A stretch of DNA of 64,000 nucleotides from Lentilactobacillus kribbianus (GCF_013184075.1 NZ_JABEQQ010000001.1:186001-250000), one strand, 5' to 3'; positions 1-7,991 are shown, numbered from the stretch's first letter. The notes: a model not told the origin generated them from the sequence alone. Numbers and translations: made by a program.

Positions 1-36
1 CGAACGTAGTGCTCTACCAAGCTGAGCTACTTCCCG
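1..36 (-). tRNA. tRNA-Pro, anticodon CGN (3' part cut by window edge)
   Basis: The minus strand reads acceptor CGGGAAG, a D arm with the TTGGTA loop and an anticodon arm reaching TTCG before the window ends. The acceptor and D arm match the complete tRNA-Pro(UGG) next to it. The visible anticodon bases are C and G, so tRNA-Pro(CGG) is the natural reading, but the third base is outside the window. Confidence 0.8.
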
Positions 37-95
37 ATGGAACAATTTCAAATATACCACAAATCATATTATTTTCAAATTTAGACACAAAAAAA

Positions 96-169
96 TCGGG
101 AAGACAGGATTCGAACCTGCGACCCCCTGGTCCCAAACCAGGTGCTCTACCAAGCTGAGCTACTTCCCG
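96..169 (-). tRNA. tRNA-Pro (UGG)
   Basis: Complete cloverleaf on the minus strand: acceptor CGGGAAG pairs with CTTCCCG, the anticodon stem CCTGG/CCAGG holds the loop TTTGGGA with anticodon TGG, and the T arm carries GGTTCGAATCC. It is part of the tRNA operon transcribed toward lower coordinates. No CCA is encoded. Confidence 0.97.
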
Positions 170-182
170 AAAAAATAAAAAA

Positions 183-256
183 TGCACCCAGTAGGAGTCG
201 AACCTACAACCTTCTGATTCGTAGTCAGACACTCTATCCAGTTGCGCTATGGGTGC
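183..256 (-). tRNA. tRNA-Arg (ACG)
   Basis: Acceptor GCACCCA pairs with TGGGTGC. The anticodon stem TCTGA/TCAGA holds the loop CTACGAA with anticodon ACG (read as ICG). It lies 13 bases upstream, in transcription order, of tRNA-Pro(UGG). Confidence 0.97.
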
Positions 257-297
257 AAAATATAAATATTCAATTACGTTATCCAAGGGACAACAAA

Positions 298-369
298 AGC
301 GGAAGACGGGATTCGAACCCGCGACCCCCACCATGGCAAGGTGGTGCTCTACCACTGAGCTACTTCCGC
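298..369 (-). tRNA. tRNA-Gly (GCC)
   Basis: Acceptor GCGGAAG pairs with CTTCCGC. The anticodon stem CCACC/GGTGG holds the loop TTGCCAT with anticodon GCC, and the T loop is TTCGAAT. Confidence 0.97.
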
Positions 370-373
370 ATAA

Positions 374-446
374 TGCCGACTAGACGATTCGAACGCCCGA
401 CCTCCTCATTACTAGTGAGATGCTCTACCAACTGAGCTAAGTCGGC
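374..446 (-). tRNA. tRNA-Thr (AGU)
   Basis: Acceptor GCCGACT pairs with AGTCGGC. The anticodon loop CTAGTAA gives anticodon AGT. The T stem GGGCG/CGTCT contains G-U pairs but still closes the TTCGAAT loop. Only four bases separate it from tRNA-Gly. Confidence 0.93.
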
Positions 447-478
447 AAAAGTAACATATAAATATAAAATTGAAGCAA

Positions 479-560
479 TGCGGGCGAAGGGATTCGAACC
501 CCCACGTCATAAGACACTAGAACCTAAATCTAGCGCGTCTGCCAGTTCCGCCACGCCCGC
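479..560 (-). tRNA. tRNA-Leu (UAG)
   Basis: Long class II tRNA of 82 bases with a variable arm. Acceptor GCGGGCG pairs with CGCCCGC, and the anticodon loop TTTAGGT in the stem CTAGA/TCTAG gives anticodon TAG. Confidence 0.97.
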
Positions 561-576
561 AGAAGAAAACTGGCGA

Positions 577-649
577 TGAGCCGTGGCAGCCTCGAACTGC
601 CGACCCTCTGATTAAAAGTCAGATGCTCTACCAACTGAGCTAACGGCTC
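577..649 (-). tRNA. tRNA-Lys (UUU)
   Basis: Acceptor GAGCCGT pairs with ACGGCTC. The anticodon loop CTTTTAA in the stem TCTGA/TCAGA gives anticodon TTT. The T loop TTCGAGG is slightly off the usual TTCGANT. Confidence 0.96.
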
Positions 650-652
650 AGA

Positions 653-725
653 TGGAGGATACAGGGATCGAACCTGTGACCTCCTGCTTGTAAGGCAGAT
701 GCTCTCCCAGCTGAGCTAATCCTCC
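653..725 (-). tRNA. tRNA-Val (UAC)
   Basis: Acceptor GGAGGAT pairs with ATCCTCC. The anticodon loop CTTACAA gives anticodon TAC. It is the first tRNA of the operon, about 20 bases after the inferred transcription start. Confidence 0.97.
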
Positions 726-752
726 ATTTGATGTCCTCAAGACAACTATTAA

Positions 753-781
753 ATAATATCATTAACGCAAATGTTTGTCAA
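753..781 (-). promoter_or_regulatory. promoter of the tRNA operon
   Basis: On the minus strand a perfect -35 box TTGACA (776-781) is followed after 17 bases by TATTAT (753-758). The inferred start lies near 746, about 20 bases before tRNA-Val. A 10-bp inverted repeat (741-750 and 795-804) flanks the promoter. The array therefore seems to have its own promoter and not to depend on rRNA read-through. Confidence 0.8.
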
Positions 782-876
782 TAATTATTTTTTAAATAGT
801 TGTCGAATCATTGCCACCAACGTTTTCAACAAAAAATATTATATCGTATATTCGGTCGTTTGACTAGCTTTTTTTC

Positions 877-912
877 AAAAAAAATTCCAGAACACTAAAA
901 AGTGCCCTGGAA
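877..912 (-). terminator. terminator after serS
   Basis: On the minus strand the stem CCAG/CTGG with the inner ACACT/AGTG pairing is followed by a run of T residues, just past the serS stop codon. Confidence 0.85.
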
Positions 913-920
913 TTAAGGTT

Positions 921-2204
921 TTAAGCTTGTTTTTCAATTTTTTCCATGCCGTGCATATATGGTCGTAAGACCTCAGGTACTGTAACGCTACCATCTTCAT
1001 TTTGGTAGTTTTCCAAAATAGCTGCCACGGCTCGACCGACAGCTAAGCCAGATCCATTTAAGGTGTGCACAAATTGTAGCTTACCGTTTTCATCACGATA
1101 CTGCATGTGGGAACGACGAGCTTGAAAATCAGTTGTGTTAGAACAACTAGAAATCTCGCGGTAACGGTCTTGAGCTGGGAACCAAACTTCTAAATCATGA
1201 GTCATCGCTGCCGTAAAACTCATATCACTAGTAGTGAGCGTAATAACATGATATGGCAATCCTAGTAGTTCTAATAATTTACCGGCATGATCAGTCAATT
1301 CTTGCAAAGCTTGCCATGATTGATCAGGTTTGGTGATTTTGACCATTTCGACCTTATTAAATTGATGTAAACGAATCAGTCCCTTGGTATCTCGACCAGC
1401 ACTACCGGCTTCAGACCGAAAAGCTGGTGATAATGCCGTCATTGAAATAGGGAGTTGTTCTTCTGGAATAACTTCATTTCTGTAATAGTTAACCAATGGT
1501 ACTTCTGCAGTTGGAATTAAGGTTAAATCATCACCTTCAACTTGATAACCGGCCTTCGTTTCTAAAAACTTCGGAAATTGGCCAGTACCGTACATTGAAT
1601 CAGCATTTACCATATAAGGAGTAATCATTTCCCGATAACCAGCCGCCGAGTTCTGATCTAAGAAGAAATTATAAACGGCCCGTTCTAACAGTGCCCCATC
1701 GCCAACATAATATACAAAACGGCTCCCTGATACTTTAGCGGCACGTTCAAAGTTTAGGATTCCTAAATCTTCACCAATTTCCCAATGTTCCTTAGGTTTA
1801 AATTGTAGTTTAGTAACTTCGCCCACTTTTTTAACTTCTACGGCACCCTCTTCAGTTAAACTAACCGGTACTCCTTCAGCAGGTATATTAGGTAAATGAG
1901 CTGCCATGTTATTTTCTTTTTCATCCACCATTCGTAATTGTTCATCTAATTCCTTAATGTCCGCTCCCACTTGACGCATTGCGGCAATCGCTTCACTGGC
2001 ATCTTCTTTATTACGCTTAGCTTGTGAAATTTGATCAGAAACTTCATTACGTTTAGCTTTTAAGCTTTCTGACTTAACAATCAAGTCCCGGCGTTGTTCA
2101 TCTACCGCCAATAGTTCATCAATAGTTTCTTCACTAATGTTACGGGTAGCTAATTTTTCTTTAATAAAATCTGGTCGTTGGCGAATCATTTTAATATCTA
2201 ACAT
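921..2204 (-). CDS. serS: seryl-tRNA synthetase
   Basis: Cytoplasmic class II aminoacyl-tRNA synthetase that charges tRNA-Ser; 427 residues, the family's normal length. Residues 1-110 form the antiparallel coiled-coil arm (heptad-rich, many E, K and R) that grips the long variable arm of tRNA-Ser. The class II catalytic core follows: motif 2 reads [14 protein letters not shown] and motif 3 reads [13 protein letters not shown] near the C-terminus. The start was placed at MLDIKM because AAGGGAGGAAG precedes it at the right distance and the open frame further upstream runs into the T-box terminator. Expression should rise when uncharged tRNA-Ser binds the leader (2241-2450). Confidence 0.97.
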   Translation of the reverse strand: MLDIKMIRQRPDFIKEKLATRNISEETIDELLAVDEQRRDLIVKSESLKAKRNEVSDQISQAKRNKEDASEAIAAMRQVGADIKELDEQLRMVDEKENNMAAHLPNIPAEGVPVSLTEEGAVEVKKVGEVTKLQFKPKEHWEIGEDLGILNFERAAKVSGSRFVYYVGDGALLERAVYNFFLDQNSAAGYREMITPYMVNADSMYGTGQFPKFLETKAGYQVEGDDLTLIPTAEVPLVNYYRNEVIPEEQLPISMTALSPAFRSEAGSAGRDTKGLIRLHQFNKVEMVKITKPDQSWQALQELTDHAGKLLELLGLPYHVITLTTSDMSFTAAMTHDLEVWFPAQDRYREISSCSNTTDFQARRSHMQYRDENGKLQFVHTLNGSGLAVGRAVAAILENYQNEDGSVTVPEVLRPYMHGMEKIEKQA

Positions 2205-2240
2205 CGGTTCTTCCTCCCTTAATTGCAAAAAATGAAAACA

Positions 2241-2450
2241 AAAAAGGACCCTCGTCATTGGGACGAAGGATCCTTTTCGCGGTACCACCCAAGTTCTCAA
2301 CCTAAAGTTAAGCCCTCAAATGATAACGGTCATTAGCCGTGCGACATTACTCGCCCGTTTAATTGTACTGGAATATTCGATAGCAACTCACACCAACCGC
2401 TGCCTCTCTGTCATCTACTTTGTAGGTACAAAACGTTTTTATTACTCAAA
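2241..2450 (-). promoter_or_regulatory. T-box leader of serS (serine-responsive)
   Basis: The minus strand carries the antiterminator signature TGGGTGGTACCGCG (2278-2291) directly followed by the terminator hairpin AAAAGGATCCTTCGTC... with T run (2241-2277). The upstream part shows stem I elements: the run AGAGAGGCAGCGG and GTTGGTGTGAG. The likely specifier is TCC, a Ser codon, at 2370-2372, within AATATTCCAGT and followed by a purine. Established mechanism: uncharged tRNA-Ser stabilises the antiterminator and lets serS be transcribed. The 5' limit is approximate. Confidence 0.93.
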
Positions 2451-2479
2451 TTATAACTAAACTCAATGGGCTTGACAAG

Positions 2480-3121
2480 CTAATTGAGACCAATTTCATT
2501 AATTCGTTGATCGATTAATGCCAATACCGCATCCCGATCTTTTTCATTTTCCACAAAGTCATAATGGTCGCCATCAATTTGCATCTTAGGTGACTTATCA
2601 TACTGTGCGTACCAGTCATTATAACGTTGATTCAAATCGCGATAATATTCATATAAGCTAGGATCAGCATCAATTTGTTCATAAGAGCGCCCCCGCTTTT
2701 GAATACGTTCCAACATAGTATCAAAGGAGATATTAATGTGAATCAATAAATCAGGGTTCTTAGAACGAGGAGTATCCGGCAATTCTTGCATCATATTTTG
2801 AAGCAATGAATCATAAATTTGTACCTCGGTATCCGTTGCTCGCCCTAAATCAGCATTTAAGTGAAAAAGTAGTGAATCTTCAAAAATAGATCGATCCATC
2901 ACACTTTCATTATTCGACCAAGCCGCTTTAATGTCATCTAGCCGGCGATTTAGAAAATCAATTTGAAGTAAAAAAGCGTATTTTTGTGGATCTTTATAAA
3001 ATAATGGCAAAATTTGGTTATCATCTACTGATTCATAATATGCAGGCGTGTGTAAGTGATCGGACAACATATGAGTTAATGAAGTCTTTCCCGCGCCAAT
3101 AGTTCCGGCAAGTACAAGCAT
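2480..3121 (-). CDS. deoxynucleoside kinase (dAdo/dGuo kinase type)
   Basis: Cytoplasmic salvage kinase that transfers phosphate from a nucleoside triphosphate to a deoxynucleoside; 213 residues. The P-loop GTIGAGKTS lies at residues 6-14, and the DRS motif (MDRSIFEDSLLF) that binds substrate is near residue 77. RGRSYEQ further on resembles the lid arginines of the dNK family. Lactobacilli are known to carry paired deoxyadenosine/deoxyguanosine kinases of this fold; only one copy is seen here and substrate preference cannot be read. Start ATG has AAAGGAG upstream. It ends before serS and is transcribed from its own promoter. Confidence 0.88.
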   Translation of the reverse strand: MLVLAGTIGAGKTSLTHMLSDHLHTPAYYESVDDNQILPLFYKDPQKYAFLLQIDFLNRRLDDIKAAWSNNESVMDRSIFEDSLLFHLNADLGRATDTEVQIYDSLLQNMMQELPDTPRSKNPDLLIHINISFDTMLERIQKRGRSYEQIDADPSLYEYYRDLNQRYNDWYAQYDKSPKMQIDGDHYDFVENEKDRDAVLALIDQRINEIGLN

Positions 3122-3166
3122 TGTAGGTAGTCTCCTTTAAATAAGTGAAATAAAACAACACAATAT

Positions 3167-3195
3167 ATTGTACTAGTTAGTAGACAATCACGCAA
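3167..3195 (-). promoter_or_regulatory. promoter of the deoxynucleoside kinase gene
   Basis: Minus-strand -35 TTGCGT (3190-3195) and -10 TACAAT (3167-3172) with a 17-base spacer. A small inverted repeat CGCAA/TTGCG (3191-3204) overlaps the -35 box. Confidence 0.55.
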
Positions 3196-3209
3196 TATCT
3201 TGCGATTAA

Positions 3210-4250
3210 TTATTTAATCTCGGGAGCATCCACTACTTCAATATTGTCCATACCACCGTAGATATCAAACCATGGCGTTGCATTAGCTGCCAAAATTTCT
3301 TTTAAGTCCAGCACGTTTTGAGTCCCTTTGTGTTGTAGCCAGTCAATTAAACCAGCTTCACCATCTTTAGCATAAACGTTAATGCCATCACGCCAAGTAG
3401 CGCGACCACTCAAGACACCAGAAAACTTAACGCCAGCACTACCAGCCAAACGCAATTCTCGTTGAAATACCGGAGTTGGCACACCGGCACTTAAGAAGAT
3501 AAATGGTCTAGTAGCTGCGTCGCTTAACTCTTTTAAGTAACCCTTCACTTCTTCTTCAGTATAAGCATATTCGCCCCCGTCATTCCATTCCTTCACATAC
3601 TTAGGATTAAAGGGCATTTCCATCTTCAAGACGCTAACGTGATATTCATCCTTAGTGTATTCCTTCATGGCATCAATCACCATCCGGGGTTTTTCACGAG
3701 CAAATTCAATTGAATCGCTAGCATAATCATCATCGTAAGTAACGATTTCAAAGAAAGTAGGTACTTGAGCAGCTAGGGCTTCGGTACCGTAACGTTGAGT
3801 GAAGGCCTTTTTAATCTGATTAACCTCTGCTTTATCTTTAGTATTAAGATAAATCAACACCTTCAAAGCATCGGCCCCTTGCTCTACCATAATCTGGGCT
3901 GATTGGTTATCAATCAAACTAGGAAGTCGTCCAGGTGTATCAGCATCATAACCAGTCTTTTCATAAGACATAATTAAACCAGTTTCCGGGGCTTTAGCCT
4001 TAATTCCTTCAAATCCCATTTGTTCATCTAATAAAATAGCAGAACTCTTAGGACTAAGTACTTTGGAAACTAACTTTTTGAAATCATAAACCATTTGCAT
4101 TGAAAATGGTTTGCCATTATCAGCAGCAGCTTGTTTCATCATTTTAACTAAAGAACCCCGTTGATCCAAAGCTAAAGCATCAATAATACCTTCATCATTA
4201 GCAACACGTTGCATTCGTTCAAAAACTTGCTTTGTCATAATTTTTTTCAT
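3210..4250 (-). CDS. lacD: tagatose-1,6-bisphosphate aldolase, LacD family
   Basis: Class I (Schiff-base) aldolase that splits tagatose 1,6-bisphosphate into dihydroxyacetone phosphate and glyceraldehyde 3-phosphate; family members also accept fructose 1,6-bisphosphate and related sugars. The protein has 346 residues; ALDQRGS at residues 27-33 is the family's phosphate-site segment and Lys209 in VLKMEMPF corresponds to the Schiff-base lysine. The start at MKKIM has AGGTGG upstream; an alternative is MTKQ four codons on. No lacAB, lacC or sugar transporter lies nearby, so the gene is an orphan. A cre-like site overlaps its promoter, pointing to CcpA repression. The true substrate cannot be decided here. 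Confidence 0.88.
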   Translation of the reverse strand: MKKIMTKQVFERMQRVANDEGIIDALALDQRGSLVKMMKQAAADNGKPFSMQMVYDFKKLVSKVLSPKSSAILLDEQMGFEGIKAKAPETGLIMSYEKTGYDADTPGRLPSLIDNQSAQIMVEQGADALKVLIYLNTKDKAEVNQIKKAFTQRYGTEALAAQVPTFFEIVTYDDDYASDSIEFAREKPRMVIDAMKEYTKDEYHVSVLKMEMPFNPKYVKEWNDGGEYAYTEEEVKGYLKELSDAATRPFIFLSAGVPTPVFQRELRLAGSAGVKFSGVLSGRATWRDGINVYAKDGEAGLIDWLQHKGTQNVLDLKEILAANATPWFDIYGGMDNIEVVDAPEIK

Positions 4251-4271
4251 TTTATCCACCTCGTGTAATAA

Positions 4272-4312
4272 ATTATACCAATTAATAGCATTGTACCAAA
4301 TAAACGCTTTCA
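4272..4312 (-). promoter_or_regulatory. lacD promoter with overlapping cre site
   Basis: Minus-strand -35 TTGGTA (4294-4299), 16-base spacer and -10 TATAAT (4272-4277). A cre-like box TGAAAGCGTTTATT (4299-4312) matches the CcpA consensus TGWAARCGYTWNCW at 13 of 14 positions and touches the -35 box, a position expected to give repression on preferred sugars. Binding is inferred. Confidence 0.7.
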
Positions 4313-4338
4313 GATGCAAATATTTAGGGGTTTTAACC

Positions 4339-4364
4339 AAAAAAAATCTAGCCAAAATGGCTAG
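4339..4364 (-). terminator. terminator after the LysP-like permease gene
   Basis: Stem TCTAGCC/GGCTAGA followed by eight T residues on the minus strand, between the permease stop codon and the lacD upstream region. Confidence 0.88.
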
Positions 4365-4373
4365 ACCAATTTC

Positions 4374-5864
4374 TTATTTATTTTTTCCAGTTAAATCAGT
4401 TTCTTCATGAGTAGAAGAAATATCCATCTCATCTAACGGTACCACATGAGTATGATGCTTAATCTTATACCAGAGGTAAAGGCCAACTACTAATGGCACT
4501 CCAATATAGGTAACTAAAATTTCCTTCCAATCAAAGTTAGCAAAAGCTGCTGGATCTTGACCAACAATCACCAAAATACATAAAATCAAGCAAAGAATAG
4601 GACCAAATGGGAACCATTTAGCATGATACTTCAACTCACTGACTTTATGCCCTTGTTTAACAAAAGCTCGGCGAAAACGGTAATGAGAAATCGCAATTCC
4701 AAACCAAGCAATAAAACCAGTCAAACCAGAGGCCGCTACTAACCAAAGGTAAATTTGAGGACCAGCAAAACTGGAAATAAAGGTAAGTGATGCTACTAAC
4801 GTTGTAATCGCCAATGCTCGCACCGGAATTCCATTTTTAGCTGTTTTAGCCAAAGATTTGGGTGCAAAACCAGTATTAGCTAGTGAGTAAAGCATCCGAG
4901 TAGAAGCATACATTCCAGAGTTAGCAGAAGACAATACTGCCGTTAAAATAACTGCATTCATGACACTAGCCGCTGTCGCTAATCCAGCTCGTTGAAAGAC
5001 AATCGTAAACGGACTAATTGCGATATCACTAGCTGAAGAACCTAGTAAATCAGGGCTTGTGTAAGGAATGATGGCAGCAATTACAAAAATGGCAAAAATA
5101 TAAAATAGAATAATTCGCCAAAAGACTTCATGAATTGCTTTAGGAACACTGTGTTCGGGATCTTGAGATTCACCCGCAGTAATTCCTACTAATTCTGTTC
5201 CTTGAAATGAAAATCCAGCCACAACGAAAACGCTAATAATAGCTGGCACGCCACCAACAAATGGTGCTTTCTTGTAAGTAAAATTACTTAAACCAGTCTC
5301 GTGACCACCCATAATTCCAAAAATGGTCAAAACACCGACAACCAAGAAGATTAGAACGGTAATTACTTTGACCGCCGACATCCAAAATTCAGTTTCACCA
5401 AATGTGGAAACTGACATTGCATTAATCAATACAATTAAAATTAAAGCAACCGTACTCCAAATCCATGACGGAACATCTGGCAACCAAAACTTCATTACCA
5501 AAGAAACTGTACTAACATCAATAGCAACCGTAATCGCCCAGTTAAACCAATAATTCCACCCCATGGCAAATCCAAGGGCGGGATCAACATACTTGCCGGC
5601 GTAAGCGGCAAAAGATCCTGATACTGGCATGTTGGTTGCCATTTCACCTAAACTGGTCATTAAAAAATAAACCATTATCCCCATTAATCCATACGCAATT
5701 AATGCACCACCGGGGCCTGCAGTACTAATCGCTGAGCCACTGGCTACAAATAAGCCAGTTCCAATACATCCACCTAAGGCAATCATGGAGATATGCCGGG
5801 CTTTTAACCCCCGCTTCACTTCAGTATTACTCACGGCTTCTTCGTCAATTGTTCGTTCCTTCAT
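4374..5864 (-). CDS. amino acid permease, LysP-like (APC/AAT family)
   Basis: Proton-coupled amino acid importer of the cytoplasmic membrane with about 12 predicted helices; 496 residues. The N-terminal signature GGCIGTGLFVASG (31-43), STAGPGG and the stretch YFLMTSLGEMATNMPVSGSFA closely resemble bacterial lysine permease LysP; GWNYWFNWAIT also matches. Lysine is therefore the best guess, but other basic amino acids are possible. Start ATG has GGGAGGTC upstream. The gene is monocistronic: promoter and a long structured leader upstream, terminator downstream. Confidence 0.87.
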   Translation of the reverse strand: MKERTIDEEAVSNTEVKRGLKARHISMIALGGCIGTGLFVASGSAISTAGPGGALIAYGLMGIMVYFLMTSLGEMATNMPVSGSFAAYAGKYVDPALGFAMGWNYWFNWAITVAIDVSTVSLVMKFWLPDVPSWIWSTVALILIVLINAMSVSTFGETEFWMSAVKVITVLIFLVVGVLTIFGIMGGHETGLSNFTYKKAPFVGGVPAIISVFVVAGFSFQGTELVGITAGESQDPEHSVPKAIHEVFWRIILFYIFAIFVIAAIIPYTSPDLLGSSASDIAISPFTIVFQRAGLATAASVMNAVILTAVLSSANSGMYASTRMLYSLANTGFAPKSLAKTAKNGIPVRALAITTLVASLTFISSFAGPQIYLWLVAASGLTGFIAWFGIAISHYRFRRAFVKQGHKVSELKYHAKWFPFGPILCLILCILVIVGQDPAAFANFDWKEILVTYIGVPLVVGLYLWYKIKHHTHVVPLDEMDISSTHEETDLTGKNK

Positions 5865-5871
5865 ATTGATG

Positions 5872-6130
5872 ACCTCCCAAATTCGAAGGTACCCAATCCG
5901 TAAAGAAAGAAACTAATTTCAAGGTCGGGAAAAAAGTCCTGGAAATTTCTTTATTTCTCAGGTAACACTTCCTGATAATGAACTACAACAATTTTTTTGT
6001 CCTTTCAGACAAGGGTAAGCATCTCTTTCTCAAAAATGCTTTGACGAACATTTATCCAGTCTCTATCACCGGTTTTTACCCAACTCCAGATTCCATCAAT
6101 GTTGCTCGCACTGTATTGAATTTTTACATT
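5872..6130 (-). promoter_or_regulatory. structured leader of the LysP-like gene (candidate riboswitch)
   Basis: About 260 transcribed bases lie between the inferred start (near 6131) and the permease start codon. On the minus strand GGGTAA (6076-6081) pairs with TTACCC (6013-6018) and encloses two hairpins, CCGGT/ACTGG (6068-6072 with 6056-6060) and AAGCAT/ATGCTT (6036-6041 with 6017-6022), a three-way junction. Next comes TTGTC/GACAA. At the end ACCTTC (5885-5890) can pair with the ribosome binding site GGGAGGT (5872-5878). GATAGAG, GAGAAAGA and CTGAAAGG resemble pieces of the lysine riboswitch, but its GCCGAAG core is absent. An open frame at 5978-6184 on the plus strand has no good ribosome site and was not called. 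Confidence 0.5.
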
Positions 6131-6137
6131 CGAAGAA

Positions 6138-6166
6138 AGTATAGCCCGAAAAAATTTGATTTACAA
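6138..6166 (-). promoter_or_regulatory. promoter of the LysP-like gene
   Basis: Minus-strand -35 TTGTAA (6161-6166), 17-base spacer, -10 TATACT (6138-6143). It sits just downstream of the acetyltransferase gene stop codon and defines the long leader. Confidence 0.65.
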
Positions 6167-6176
6167 GTAAAAAAAT

Positions 6177-6668
6177 TCACTTAACCTGATACCGATACAT
6201 ATCAATAACTTGATGGTGATAGTCATCAAAATTATGTTCAAAGAGTTCAAATCCTAACTTAACTAATACTCGGCTTGAAGCTGGGTTATCTGGTCGAACC
6301 TCGGCCCACAAAATAAGTTCCGGATGTTGGCGCCAGACCCGGTTTAAAAACAATTTAAGTGCCGAGGTCATAACTTGTTGATTCCACCACTGCTCGCTTA
6401 AAAAGTAATTCAACTCCCAATTAAGAAAATCTGGTGCCCCAGTAGCGGTAATTTTATTCGACCAAGTGATTATTCCCACCAATTGGTTATTAACTTCAAT
6501 CCCTAAAACATGACCATTGTTTAATAATTGTTCCAGTAACTTTTGAGCGGCAGTAACATCGGATATTACTTCTATTTGAGCTGCTTGAGCGACTGCTTTT
6601 TGCGTCACAATATTATAAAAAGCCGACATATCTTTTTGAATCAGTGATCTTAATTTTATTTGAGCCAT
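6177..6668 (-). CDS. GNAT-family N-acetyltransferase (RimJ/RimL type)
   Basis: Cytoplasmic acetyl-CoA-dependent acyltransferase; 163 residues, normal for the family. The order RSLIQKDMSAFYNIV (strand 1/helix 1), GIEVNNQLVGIITW (strands 2-3), and ASSRVLVKLGFELFEHN (helix 4 and last strands) is that of the RimJ/RimL group, which acetylates ribosomal protein N-termini or small metabolites. Substrate unknown. AGGAAAGG precedes the ATG. Confidence 0.8.
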   Translation of the reverse strand: MAQIKLRSLIQKDMSAFYNIVTQKAVAQAAQIEVISDVTAAQKLLEQLLNNGHVLGIEVNNQLVGIITWSNKITATGAPDFLNWELNYFLSEQWWNQQVMTSALKLFLNRVWRQHPELILWAEVRPDNPASSRVLVKLGFELFEHNFDDYHHQVIDMYRYQVK

Positions 6669-6690
6669 TATTAACCTTTCCTAACTAAAT

Positions 6691-6722
6691 AAAGATGATG
6701 ACCCATATCGGCACCATCTTTA
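6691..6722 (-). terminator. probable terminator after the PAP2 gene
   Basis: Minus-strand arms AAAGATGGTG and CATCATCTTT pair imperfectly and are followed by the short T-rich tract ATTTAGTT. Weaker than the other terminators in the window. Confidence 0.45.
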
Positions 6723-6724
6723 TT

Positions 6725-7390
6725 TTAATATTTATTGCCACCTATTAATGGCCATTCATTCAGTTTAGGTGCTAAACGAGGATACAAGTTTTCTGCAAAC
6801 AACAACCAAGTGTAAGCAACCAATGCCGCCCCCAATGTATCAGAAGGATAGTGAGCATTTAAATATACCCGAGACATCATCACCAAAATCATTACCATTA
6901 CAATGATCACTTTTAAAACAAACTGTTTCGTGGCCGATTGAATTAACGGAACCACCATAATCCAAATGACCGCTAAAACGATGAACATTCCCAATACGTG
7001 ACCACTGGGAAAACTAAAACCGTCGTCACTCTTTAAATGATCAATAGGACGAGCCCGTCGAATAACATTTTTCACCAAGAATCCTACTACGTCAGCTCCA
7101 GCCAGAGTCAAAATACTCCACAATGCTGGAATACGATAATGAAATCCCCAAAGAAAGAAGGCAATAATAAAGATCCAAATGATATCTAGTGTAGGTGAAG
7201 CTAGAAAAGATACCATCGTGTAAAAAGTATTCAAAAAACCACTCGGACTTTTTTGAACTGCTGTGACTACCATCGAATCTAGAAATTCTGCATAGCCAAA
7301 GTTCATTTTTACTACGAAGGCTAGTAAAACCGTAAAAATCAAACTAACGAAAAATTTCGCGGTTCGATTGCCGTCTTTTTCAATAATCAT
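6725..7390 (-). CDS. PAP2-family membrane phosphatase
   Basis: Membrane-bound acid phosphatase of the type 2 phosphatidic acid phosphatase family, acting on lipid phosphates such as undecaprenyl diphosphate or phosphatidylglycerophosphate. The 221-residue protein has about six helices. The three catalytic motifs are intact: K107-x6-R114-P115, PSGH at 128-131 and S173-R174-x5-H180-x3-D184. The actual lipid substrate is not decided by sequence. AAGGAG lies before the ATG. Confidence 0.9.
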   Translation of the reverse strand: MIIEKDGNRTAKFFVSLIFTVLLAFVVKMNFGYAEFLDSMVVTAVQKSPSGFLNTFYTMVSFLASPTLDIIWIFIIAFFLWGFHYRIPALWSILTLAGADVVGFLVKNVIRRARPIDHLKSDDGFSFPSGHVLGMFIVLAVIWIMVVPLIQSATKQFVLKVIIVMVMILVMMSRVYLNAHYPSDTLGAALVAYTWLLFAENLYPRLAPKLNEWPLIGGNKY

Positions 7391-7497
7391 ATGTATAAAT
7401 CTCCTTATTCAACTTAATCCTAATTTTACCATAATCCCGTTAGGACAATTAGGTTCATGCTCTATTTTAAGTTTTCTTTGTATTTTAAAAATCAAAT

Positions 7498-7522
7498 AAA
7501 AAGCCGAGAACAATTTCTCAGC
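7498..7522 (-). terminator. terminator of the ThrE exporter operon
   Basis: Minus-strand hairpin GCTGAGAA/TTCTCGGC followed by TTTTTA; the stem overlaps the stop codon of the downstream ThrE-like gene. Confidence 0.8.
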
Positions 7523-7979
7523 TTCTTTTAAAAATACTTCTATACGCTTTAATTTGTTGCCAAACTCGAAAGACCCCTTCAGCAGCAATGAAGCCCAAAG
7601 CAATTGAACCAGAAATCCAAACTAATTGGGCCGCATATAGCCCTAATAAATGAGAATCACCGACCGTAAAACTTTTGACTACTAAGTAGGCCTGACTTCC
7701 TGGAACCAACGGAACTAATCCTGGAACATCAAAAACAATACTGGGGATTTTCATGATGCGCGCCATGATCATCGAAAAGAGACCAATCGCCATAGCCCCA
7801 CAAAAATTAGAAATGCCTAATCCGGCAGATGGTAGCAAACTAACCAAATAATAAACCAGCCAGCCAACTACCCCACTTAAACCAGCAACGTTAAACGCAC
7901 GCAATGGTAGGTTAACAATCATCCCAAAGCCAACTCCGGCCAAATAAACGCAAATTACTTTGATAATTAATGTCATCAT
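7518..7979 (-). CDS. threonine/serine exporter small subunit, YjjB/ThrE_2 type
   Basis: Integral membrane protein of 153 residues with four to five hydrophobic segments. It matches the small ThrE_2 half of split ThrE exporters (NLPLRAF near the N-terminus, DVPGLVPLVPGSQAYL in the middle). In the family it works with a YjjP-type partner to export threonine, serine or succinate. That partner is encoded immediately upstream (12-base gap), so the two form an operon. Substrate in this organism is inferred only from family. Confidence 0.82.
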   Translation of the reverse strand: MMTLIIKVICVYLAGVGFGMIVNLPLRAFNVAGLSGVVGWLVYYLVSLLPSAGLGISNFCGAMAIGLFSMIMARIMKIPSIVFDVPGLVPLVPGSQAYLVVKSFTVGDSHLLGLYAAQLVWISGSIALGFIAAEGVFRVWQQIKAYRSIFKRS

Positions 7980-7991
7980 GTTTGCGTCCTC

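Noticed and set aside
3191-3204. Inverted repeat CGCAA/TTGCG after lacD as a terminator
   Set aside because: It has no T run on the minus strand and overlaps the promoter of the next gene.
5978-6184. A 68-codon plus-strand frame in the permease leader
   Set aside because: It has no convincing ribosome site, overlaps the end of the acetyltransferase gene on the other strand and lies within RNA that folds on the minus strand; a structured leader explains the sequence better.
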